A stretch of DNA of 38,242 nt, taken from contig DATMNI010000462.1 in NCBI GenBank assembly GCA_035570275.1, forward strand, positions 1 to 38,242. The letters run 5' to 3'. Position 1 is the first letter of the stretch. Each line of letters opens with the position of its first letter. The DNA is from DATMNI01 sp035570275 (GTDB lineage: Bacteria > Acidobacteriota > Terriglobia > Bryobacterales > Bryobacteraceae). A program made the position numbers and the translations under genes. Positions 25,893 to 32,673 of this stretch are shown in pieces. The notes beneath the pieces were generated by a model that ran no database searches, had not been told where the DNA came from, and was given only the letters and a program-made list of their open reading frames with translations.

Positions 25893-26467
25893 GACGATTC
25901 GCGATTCATCTGGCGTATCAACCAGCTCCGCGCCAGCCGCCAGTCGCGATTCACCGTAGCGACGGAAACCCCCATCGCCTCGGCTGTCTCCTCGACGCTG
26001 AGGCCCCCGAAGTAGCGCGCCTCCACCACCATGCTTTTGCGCGAGTCGATGGCGTGGAGAGCTTCGAGCGCCTCATGCAGCGCCACAATCTCAGCGGCCT
26101 CCTGATGGACTGCCGGTTGGATATCATCAAGCGAGATATTGGCCAGCCCGAGGCCGCGCTTACCAGAAAGGCGGCTCTTGGCGTGGTTGACCAAAATCTG
26201 ACGCATAGCCTTACAGGCCACCGCGTAGAAATGACACCGGTCATGGAACGAGGCGTTTTCAGCATTGGCTAGCTTCAGGTACGCCTCGTTGATCAGCGCC
26301 GTGGGTTGGAGGGTGTTATTATGCGGGTTCTGGCTCCAGGCGCGGCGCGCGATACGGTGCAGTTCGGCGTAAACCAGAGGCATCATTTTGTTGAGCGCGC
26401 TCTGGTCGCCGCTGCTCCACTCGGCCAGCAGCCTGGTCACTTCGCCCTGGGGATTCGTCTCCGGCAC
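25889..26467 (-). CDS. ECF-family RNA polymerase sigma factor
   Basis: A 192-residue sigma factor of the ECF type common in acidobacteria and planctomycetes (Sigma70_ECF family). Region 2 is seen at about 25-98 (LVYAELHRIARR, NTLQPTALINEAYLKLA, FYAVACKAMRQILVNHAKSR). Region 4 is at about 130-188 and has the helix-turn-helix GLSVEETAEAMGVSVATVNR. It directs RNA polymerase to an unknown set of promoters. No anti-sigma factor of the usual zinc or membrane type is encoded next to it. Instead a kinase gene overlaps its end, and a PrsW-type protease and an RsbW/STAS pair lie upstream on the same strand. Confidence 0.93.
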   Translation of the reverse strand: MPETNPQGEVTRLLAEWSSGDQSALNKMMPLVYAELHRIARRAWSQNPHNNTLQPTALINEAYLKLANAENASFHDRCHFYAVACKAMRQILVNHAKSRLSGKRGLGLANISLDDIQPAVHQEAAEIVALHEALEALHAIDSRKSMVVEARYFGGLSVEETAEAMGVSVATVNRDWRLARSWLIRQMNRESS

Positions 26468-26526
26468 TTTCCATGGAGTATACAGCCCGCCGATTACAAA
26501 TCAATGTCGATTACAAATCAATGACG

Positions 26527-27540
26527 TTAGCGGCTAAGATGGTGCATCTCCCACAGATCGCGTCGAGTTTGCGAGAGGATCGGCCGGACTGCCAGCATTC
26601 CGGTGGGTCCGATGCTCTTCTCCAGATACTTCAGCTCCTTGAAGTGACTCTCCAAAGCGGGGTCCGGAGCGACTTCCAGGCCGGCTTCGCGGCGCATGAG
26701 ATCGCCTTTGGCGCGCGCGCTGAGCTCTAACGTCAGGTGCAGGTAGGTGAGCATGTCGCCGCGCACCTCCGGAGGGAAGGCATCGTTCAAGGACATCAGA
26801 TAGGCGCCCTGCGGGGTCTGCTTGAATTCACCGCTGGCGATCATGGCGATCAAGTCGATATCCTGGTCGAGCTTGCCACCCAACCACCGGTGCAGGCTCC
26901 GCTCACTGAAGTAGAATACGACCATGAAAATCAGCGTAAGCCCTGCTACCGTGGCCGCCGTTGAGCCGGCCGGCGATAGCACGCCTTGGTTGAATAAGGA
27001 ATGCAGCATCATCGCCGCCACCAGCCCCGGTGCGAACTGACGCGCACCGCGCCAGTGCCGGCTCTCCGACAGATATACCGAAATGAACGCTCCAATCGCG
27101 GCCACACCCCCGTGCATCACGGCTGTGCCGAAACCGCGCATTAACCAAACGCCGACGCCTCGCCCCTTGAGCACTTCCAGATAAGAAACGTTTTCCACCA
27201 GCGCGAAGCCGGCGCCTATGGCGAATCCGCAGATGGCCGAGTCGACCATGAAGGCAACCCGCGCCGTTGCAATCAGAAAAACCCAGAAAGCCCCTTTGGC
27301 CAGTTCCTCCACCACGGGCGCGCCAAAATGGATGTACCGATCCTGATTTTCGTGGAGTTGTCGAAAAATAACGGTGTTGATTCCGTAGCAAATGGCGGCC
27401 GCCATCGCGCCCGCCGCGAGCGCAGTCCCGACCGTTCGCAGCGATACCAGTTTATAGCTGTCCAGCACACGCAGCGCGGCCAGAAACATCAGCACCGGCA
27501 GCAACGCCAGGGCTACCCGCAGCGCTTCGTCTATCCACAT
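26527..27540 (-). CDS. PrsW-family intramembrane metalloprotease
   Basis: A 337-residue membrane protein of the PrsW/CPBP-like abortive infection superfamily. Seven or eight helices fill residues 5-215. The family motifs are present: EELAK at 78-82, FALVEN at 112-117, FGTAVMHGG with His143, and LHSLFN with His180 and Asn184. These acidic and histidine residues are expected to hold the catalytic zinc. In Bacillus, PrsW makes the first cut in the anti-sigma factor RsiW. A soluble C-terminal tail of about 120 residues (220-337) is longer than in the Bacillus protein and may sense or bind partners. Only 10 bases separate it from the RsbW-like gene upstream, and 59 from the ECF sigma gene downstream. 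No membrane anti-sigma substrate is encoded here, so its target is unknown. Confidence 0.85.
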   Translation of the reverse strand: MWIDEALRVALALLPVLMFLAALRVLDSYKLVSLRTVGTALAAGAMAAAICYGINTVIFRQLHENQDRYIHFGAPVVEELAKGAFWVFLIATARVAFMVDSAICGFAIGAGFALVENVSYLEVLKGRGVGVWLMRGFGTAVMHGGVAAIGAFISVYLSESRHWRGARQFAPGLVAAMMLHSLFNQGVLSPAGSTAATVAGLTLIFMVVFYFSERSLHRWLGGKLDQDIDLIAMIASGEFKQTPQGAYLMSLNDAFPPEVRGDMLTYLHLTLELSARAKGDLMRREAGLEVAPDPALESHFKELKYLEKSIGPTGMLAVRPILSQTRRDLWEMHHLSR

Positions 27541-27550
27541 CGCACTGCCA

Positions 27551-27976
27551 TCAGGAGCCCGCCGATATGCCGAACGTCAGACGGTTCCAATCGCGATCCC
27601 GGCGGTATGATATGAACGGAGCCAGCGTCTTCACCAGAAAGATGCCCAAGCCTCCGATTGGCCGGCTTTCCAAATTCAAGGTTAAGTCCGGCGGCGCGGC
27701 CGTCAGGGGATTGAACTCCGCCCCCTGGTCGGCGACCTCTACGCTCAACTCACCCGGCGCGGGAACCGAGTATGTAAGGGCCACAACCCCCTGCGTGCCG
27801 TCCGGATAACCATGAGAGCACACATTCATAAAAATCTCCTCGATCACGAGATCCAACACGCCGATGCGCGCCTCCGGCAGGCTCGCCTCCAGCGCTCCCG
27901 TCCGAACGAACTCCACGGCGGCGTGGAGACATGCGGTGTTAGCCGCCAGCCTCAAAGATCGAGTTGCGGTAGGCAC
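27551..27976 (-). CDS. RsbW/SpoIIAB-like anti-sigma factor, Ser/Thr kinase
   Basis: A 141-residue protein with a GHKL-type ATPase domain. The N box is VIEEIFMNVCSHGYP at 44-58 with Glu47 and Asn51, the G1 box is VADQGAEFNP at 81-90, and the G2 box is IGGLGIFLVK at 107-116. Such proteins bind a sigma factor or another regulator and phosphorylate a STAS-domain antagonist, the partner-switching mechanism. The STAS protein is encoded nine bases upstream on the same strand, which makes the pair almost certain. Which sigma factor it holds is open; classical partners are SigB/SigF types, and control of an ECF factor would be unusual. Confidence 0.9.
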   Translation of the reverse strand: MPTATRSLRLAANTACLHAAVEFVRTGALEASLPEARIGVLDLVIEEIFMNVCSHGYPDGTQGVVALTYSVPAPGELSVEVADQGAEFNPLTAAPPDLTLNLESRPIGGLGIFLVKTLAPFISYRRDRDWNRLTFGISAGS

Positions 27977-27985
27977 GCTCTCCCC

Positions 27986-28318
27986 TTAGCCTCCCATGAG
28001 CGCCGCCTCGACCGATTCGTAAACGCGGAACAATTGCAAGAGGCCCGTGATTTCGAAGACCTGTTTGACCAAACCCTTGAGGCGGCAGATCCGTAGTGGT
28101 CCCCCTTTGTCCTGCAACATTTTGGTTACCGTGATGAAACTCCGGAGCCCCATGCTGCTGACGTATGCCAGCTCTCCCAAGTCGACGACCAGACCAGTCA
28201 CTCCTTCGGCAATGCAGGCTCTACACTTCTCTTCGAAATCAGGCGCGCTCTCGGCGTCCATGCGGCCGGAGACGAGAAATACCACTTGACCCGCTACCTG
28301 CTTTTGCTCGATGGTCAC
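27986..28318 (-). CDS. STAS-domain anti-sigma factor antagonist (RsbV/SpoIIAA-like)
   Basis: A 110-residue single STAS domain. The phrases LVSGRMDAESAPDFEEKC at 15-32, GLVVDLGELAYVSSMGLRSF at 42-61 and LRICRLKGLVKQVFEITGL are typical. Ser54/Ser55 lies where the antagonist is phosphorylated by its kinase partner. When unphosphorylated it would bind the RsbW-like protein encoded next and free that protein's target. The gene starts 69 bases after the stop of the tetraheme cytochrome gene on the same strand, with no terminator visible in the gap, so readthrough from the electron-transfer genes is possible. Confidence 0.9.
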   Translation of the reverse strand: MTIEQKQVAGQVVFLVSGRMDAESAPDFEEKCRACIAEGVTGLVVDLGELAYVSSMGLRSFITVTKMLQDKGGPLRICRLKGLVKQVFEITGLLQLFRVYESVEAALMGG

Positions 28319-28387
28319 AATGGTAATATTCTCGCACTAAACCGTCGCAAATGCGGTGGCTAGGAGGGGGCCGTCATGGCCGCACTC

Positions 28388-29494
28388 TTACAAAGTGTTC
28401 AGATAGGCGATCAAGTCGGTCATTTCGGGCGCCGTGAACCGGGGCCACGCCAGCTTCTTCTGGTTGATCATGTCGAGCATTCCCGGCCCGTGCTGCCAGA
28501 GCGCGGCGACCATTGTAATGTCGGAATACGCGCCTTTTCCCTTCCCCAGTTTGGGCGCGCCGCTCGACGGGTCATTGTGGCACTTTTCGCAGTTCTTTTC
28601 GGCAAAGACTTTCTTGCCGCGGTCGGCGCTGCCGGCGGCCAGGAAGTACTGCCGCGCCCACACGTAGGAAATGATCTGCCGCATCTCCTCCTGCGAGAAC
28701 GTTGGTGATGGCTTCTGCATGCTGGGCTGGTGGTTCCACATATCTACCGCGATCTCGGTCAGCGTGGCATTGTGCAGCCGCGATTCCAGGGCCAGTTTGC
28801 CGGCATGGCACCCCGTGCAACCCTTGGACTGGAAGAGCGTCTCTCCGGAGTCGGACGGTGGAAACGAGAAGTTCGTGGCCAGGCCGCGGGTTTCCGGCAG
28901 GTTCTGCAGATACACCAGCATGTCGGTGAGTTCCTGCGCCGTGATCTGCGACCACTTCAGCTTCCGCGTGGCGAACTCCTCGCGCATACGGGCGCCGTGG
29001 TTCCACATCTGCTGGGCCAGAGCCAGGGGGTCGGCCAGTGATTCCCATTTCGCGACGGGAGGAGCGCCCGACGCGTTCGCCGTGGTGATGTGGTGGCAAT
29101 CCGCGCAGTGCTTGGCCGTAAATGCCTGTTTGCCCCGCGCCGCATCGCCCGGCCGCTCGAAATAGCGGGCCGAGACGAAATAGGCAAACAGATCGGAAGC
29201 GCGTTCGGGGTTGATCTCGGGCTTGGTGATGCCGGTTTTCTTCATCGCCGCCCACATATCGGGGGCGTGATTCCACATCAGGCTGGCCATCACGGCCGGC
29301 GTGTAATCGCGGCCGGTCTGCCGGGCCAGGTCGGGCGCCAGACTCCCGCCTTTCCCCCGGATGCTATGGCACGAAACACACTGCTCGCTTTGAAAGAGTT
29401 GCTCGCCGCGGCGGGCATCGCCGGGAACGATGTTGGCCGCCAGCGCACTCCAGCCGGTGAGCGCGCTCCATGCAATCACTCGAAGCATGAACAT
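28388..29494 (-). CDS. Exported tetraheme cytochrome c with four repeated domains
   Basis: A 368-residue periplasmic cytochrome. The signal peptide (about 1-20) is followed by four similar cytochrome c domains of about 90 residues, with CVSCH at 39, CADCH at 130, CTGCH at 226 and CEKCH at 302. Each domain carries a later matching motif: MWNHAPDM, MWNHGARM, MWNHQPSM and LWQHGPGM. The last Met of each motif is a likely second heme ligand. The start at 29494 is set by AGGAG seven bases upstream, in preference to an in-frame codon nine residues earlier. It directly follows the MtrB-like barrel gene (48 bases), so it probably delivers electrons to, or takes them from, the outer-membrane conduit in the periplasm. 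No gene symbol applies with certainty. Confidence 0.88.
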   Translation of the reverse strand: MFMLRVIAWSALTGWSALAANIVPGDARRGEQLFQSEQCVSCHSIRGKGGSLAPDLARQTGRDYTPAVMASLMWNHAPDMWAAMKKTGITKPEINPERASDLFAYFVSARYFERPGDAARGKQAFTAKHCADCHHITTANASGAPPVAKWESLADPLALAQQMWNHGARMREEFATRKLKWSQITAQELTDMLVYLQNLPETRGLATNFSFPPSDSGETLFQSKGCTGCHAGKLALESRLHNATLTEIAVDMWNHQPSMQKPSPTFSQEEMRQIISYVWARQYFLAAGSADRGKKVFAEKNCEKCHNDPSSGAPKLGKGKGAYSDITMVAALWQHGPGMLDMINQKKLAWPRFTAPEMTDLIAYLNTL

Positions 29495-29542
29495 TGCTGG
29501 TCTCCTGTTTCGTAAACCCATTTCGTGGCCTATTTCGTCAAC

Positions 29543-31633
29543 TTATTTCGTCAACCGGAGCCCGGTCATGAAAACGTGCGCCCGGAAACCCTCAAACAGG
29601 TACAACTGCTCTCCGAAACCGTACCACCGCCATTCGGTATTCCACGATACGTGCTTCTGCAAGGGCAGAGAAAGCCGGCCCAGGGGTTGGTAGTACCGCG
29701 AGGAACGCGTGCCGTTAGAGATCATCAGCGAACCGCCCATGGAAATCTTGGGCGCCATACCGGCGATGGTGGGAAGCGCCAGGTCGACCGTCGAACTGGC
29801 AGTGTGGGCGTTGTCCAGGTACGACGAAACACCGGGGGCGAAGAACAACCCGAGATAGTCGACATTCGACCGCATGCTGGAGCGGTCGTATTCGGCTACA
29901 ACACTGATCCGCTTGCCGCCGCCAGGCGTCCAATAGAGTGACACGGAATTGTCGCGGCTTTGAAAATCGTTCTGGATTCCCGGCGTCGGGTTCTGATTGT
30001 TCAGTAAGGTGAAATTGGCCTGCACCGATAGCGCGGCGTTCAACTGATACCGCGCCCGCGCCCGCACCCTTTGGTAGTTATACAGGCTGGTACGGAAATA
30101 GGTGCGATCGGTGGCGGCGCCTTCGTAATCCAGGTTGAACGAGAACCGCTGCGAAGGCCGGAACGTCAAGCCCGCCAGGCCAACGTTGCGGCTCAATTCG
30201 CCGCCGATTTGCGGGCCCAACGGGTCGATCAACCCGGCGCGAACCGAAGCGTCGCCCCAGACGTGGCGGAAACCACCGCGCAGGGTCAATTTGGAGGTGA
30301 CGTCCAGCAGCACATCCACCTGTTCCTGGTTATTATTCACCACCTCAAGGGCGTTCATTGCCGACGTCAGGGTTTGGCCCGGTATGGTTCCCGTTCTTTC
30401 TCCCGGCAGGGTTCCCGTGAACAGAATCTGTTCGGCCACCAATGAAAAGGCGGCATCGTGGTAATGGTCCGTAATCCAGGATTCGACGATGCGAAGCCGC
30501 CGGAAGGGCCGCAATTCGAAGCCCGCGTTGCCCGATACGTGCGGCGCGTTGGCCGCACCCGTCCCCAAATCCCGTTGGCCGCTATAGAACAGCAGGGAAC
30601 TGAGCAGCGCAAAATTGCCCACGGCGCCATCGGTGTACTGGATGTTCGTTTTCGGTTCGCTGTAGAGGAACTGGCCGCTCAGGTCGATCCAGGACGACGG
30701 GCTGACAGTTACCAGGAGCTTGCTGTACTTGCTGGTGCCGCGAATCCCGTATGCCTGCTGCAGGGTGTTCAGAACCAGGGTCTGACCCGACAACAGTGTC
30801 GTGCGGTCGCCCGGATTGACGCCGCTGGCAGAGGCCTGATCGTCATTCTTGAAGGTAGTTCCGCCCTCTTCCAGCGTCAGGTGATACCGGTTGAACTCCA
30901 GGCGGACGCCGCCGCGGTAGTTGTTGCTGCTGTCGCGCTGCAAGGTCGGGACGGCGAATTCATCGTTGGCGTCCTGCACCCAGGTGGTGACCCCGTGGCC
31001 GTACCCGGAGTTCCGGTCGAACGAAAGGTACGGGATCACGTGCCTCCCTGGAAATAACGTCAGGTCGATTTTGGCCATCCGGCGGTGCGTGTCGAAGGAC
31101 TGCTCATTGAAGCCGGCCGGCGCCAATGGATTGGCGAAGGTGGGCAGCGCGTTGAAGTAGGCGATGTCGCGGTAATCCGCGCTGAAGTCGTAGATGGCGC
31201 GCTTGCTCACGTCCAGGTGGGCGGTATTATAAGGATCTCCACCCCAACCGTTGGCGCGCGCGCTCAGCCGGTCAAACCCGCGCTTCTTGGGATTCAGAAT
31301 CGTGAACTCCAGGCCGATGAGCTTGGGCCCTTCGCCCAGGTTGACCACGCTGCGGTACGACTGGGGGCTGCCGCCCAGGGCGACCCAGCGATATCCGAAA
31401 TCGAAGCTCCCGTTGATCCACGGCTCCTCGGTCGACGGAGCCGGGGAAGCGGCGGCCTGGGTGTCTGTCTTCGCCGCGGCCGGGGTGTCTGTCTTCGCCG
31501 CGGCGGCCGATGGCTTTTCATCCGGCTTCGACTGCGGCTCCGGCGGTTTGGCCTGTGGCTCCGGCGGCTGAGCCAAGGCGCAGCCGGACACAACGATTAG
31601 GGCCAGTGTGAGTCTCACCAGTGTCGATTTCAT
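29543..31633 (-). CDS. MtrB/PioB-type outer-membrane beta-barrel of a porin-cytochrome conduit
   Basis: A 696-residue protein. A signal sequence (about 1-21) and a low-complexity Pro/Ala/Lys linker (about 22-70) are followed by a long series of amphipathic beta strands to the C-terminus, including FDFGYRWVALGG, RGFDRLSARANGWGGDPYN, IPYLSFDRNSGYG and WNTEWRWYGFGE. Length, strand pattern and gene context match MtrB/PioB, the porin that holds a decaheme cytochrome inside the outer membrane. The start is chosen because its ATG overlaps the stop of the MtrA-like gene by four bases. The mature part has no cysteine, so the N-terminal CXXC of Shewanella MtrB is absent. The one cysteine lies in VVSGC within the signal sequence, which resembles a lipoprotein site, though cleavage after ALA is equally possible. 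Confidence 0.85.
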   Translation of the reverse strand: MKSTLVRLTLALIVVSGCALAQPPEPQAKPPEPQSKPDEKPSAAAAKTDTPAAAKTDTQAAASPAPSTEEPWINGSFDFGYRWVALGGSPQSYRSVVNLGEGPKLIGLEFTILNPKKRGFDRLSARANGWGGDPYNTAHLDVSKRAIYDFSADYRDIAYFNALPTFANPLAPAGFNEQSFDTHRRMAKIDLTLFPGRHVIPYLSFDRNSGYGHGVTTWVQDANDEFAVPTLQRDSSNNYRGGVRLEFNRYHLTLEEGGTTFKNDDQASASGVNPGDRTTLLSGQTLVLNTLQQAYGIRGTSKYSKLLVTVSPSSWIDLSGQFLYSEPKTNIQYTDGAVGNFALLSSLLFYSGQRDLGTGAANAPHVSGNAGFELRPFRRLRIVESWITDHYHDAAFSLVAEQILFTGTLPGERTGTIPGQTLTSAMNALEVVNNNQEQVDVLLDVTSKLTLRGGFRHVWGDASVRAGLIDPLGPQIGGELSRNVGLAGLTFRPSQRFSFNLDYEGAATDRTYFRTSLYNYQRVRARARYQLNAALSVQANFTLLNNQNPTPGIQNDFQSRDNSVSLYWTPGGGKRISVVAEYDRSSMRSNVDYLGLFFAPGVSSYLDNAHTASSTVDLALPTIAGMAPKISMGGSLMISNGTRSSRYYQPLGRLSLPLQKHVSWNTEWRWYGFGEQLYLFEGFRAHVFMTGLRLTK

Positions 31634-32658
31634 TTGAGGAACGCCCGATTCGCGTAAGAACCATGCACCTTCTGATGGCATAGTGTGCAGTTTTGAAAGC
31701 GCGGGCTGAGCAGGTCGTGAAATGCCGGAGGCGCCGTGCCCAATGTGTGGTTAGCAGGCGCGGTTGGCGCCGGCAGATTCGAATGGCACTCCATGCAGAC
31801 AAATCGCACGTCCGGCCGGGTCAGCATTCGCGGGTTCGACGATCCGTGCGGCTGATGGCACGCGGTGCAGCCTTCGAGGCGAACCGGCGCATGCTCGAAA
31901 GCGAAGGGCCCCGCCTTGTCGCCGTGGCACTTGAAGCACCCCGGTTCGTTAGCTTTGGTGGTCTGGAAGGCGCGCGCCAGGATGCTGCCGCCGTGCGGAT
32001 TGTGGCAATCCACGCAGGACATGGCGCCTTCCGGCAGCCGGTGTTTGAAAGGCCGTTGGAAGCTGGCCCAAACTTCGGCGTGGCATCCCGCGCAGAGCGC
32101 ATTGACCTCGGTCAGCTTGCGCGGCACCAATCCGTGTGGTCCATTGCTATGAACCGCGTGGCACGCCACACAACTTACCTGGTCTTTGGCATGACTGCTG
32201 TTAATACGGCCAACATGGGTAGACTGATTCTGATGACAGGTGAGGCAAATACGGTCGGTCTGCCCGGCCTTGAGCTTGGCCGGTTGGCGGATCTCCGCGG
32301 CATCGGCCGAATCCGCGTGTTTACTTCCAGGCCCGTGGCAGGATTCGCAAGCCTTATTTGCCCAACCGCGTTTCTTGTCGGTTTCCACCACTTCATGAGC
32401 ATTCTTCTGAAAGGCATTGAAGGTGTCCTCATGGCAGGTCTGGCAGACTGCGGAGCCGACGAATTCCGCCGGCTTGTTGTCCTTGACGGGTGAAGCAGGG
32501 GCGGGGGCGGGGGTGACGGCGCGGTCCCGGTCTTGAGCGCCCCCCAAAGTAGCCGAAATCAGTGCGGCCGCCCCCACAAGAACCGCCAGGCGCGTCCGTG
32601 ACGGACGCGCTGGAGGAGTCACCTGGCGGATCGGGAGACAAAGCAGTAGCTTTGACAA
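31630..32658 (-). CDS. MtrA/DmsE/PioA-type decaheme cytochrome c
   Basis: A 342-residue periplasmic cytochrome with exactly ten CXXCH heme sites, beginning at residues 72, 104, 138, 163, 189, 215, 241, 264, 288 and 324. Number, spacing and phrases such as SAVCQTCHEDTFNAFQ near the first heme and HNPHGG after the sixth fit the DmsE-type decaheme family that includes MtrA and PioA. These proteins form a heme wire through the barrel, linking periplasm and cell surface. It probably starts with TTG at 32658, because AAGGAG lies eight bases upstream. The N-terminal region before the signal helix (about 24-41) is longer than usual. It starts 15 bases after the MtrC-like gene and overlaps the barrel gene, so the three subunits are made together. 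Confidence 0.92.
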   Translation of the reverse strand: MSKLLLCLPIRQVTPPARPSRTRLAVLVGAAALISATLGGAQDRDRAVTPAPAPASPVKDNKPAEFVGSAVCQTCHEDTFNAFQKNAHEVVETDKKRGWANKACESCHGPGSKHADSADAAEIRQPAKLKAGQTDRICLTCHQNQSTHVGRINSSHAKDQVSCVACHAVHSNGPHGLVPRKLTEVNALCAGCHAEVWASFQRPFKHRLPEGAMSCVDCHNPHGGSILARAFQTTKANEPGCFKCHGDKAGPFAFEHAPVRLEGCTACHQPHGSSNPRMLTRPDVRFVCMECHSNLPAPTAPANHTLGTAPPAFHDLLSPRFQNCTLCHQKVHGSYANRAFLK

Positions 32659-32673
32659 GTCGGTCTCTCCTTA

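Noticed and set aside
31693..32493. Plus-strand reading frame opposite the MtrA-like gene
   Set aside because: The ten CXXCH sites on the minus strand settle which strand is coding.
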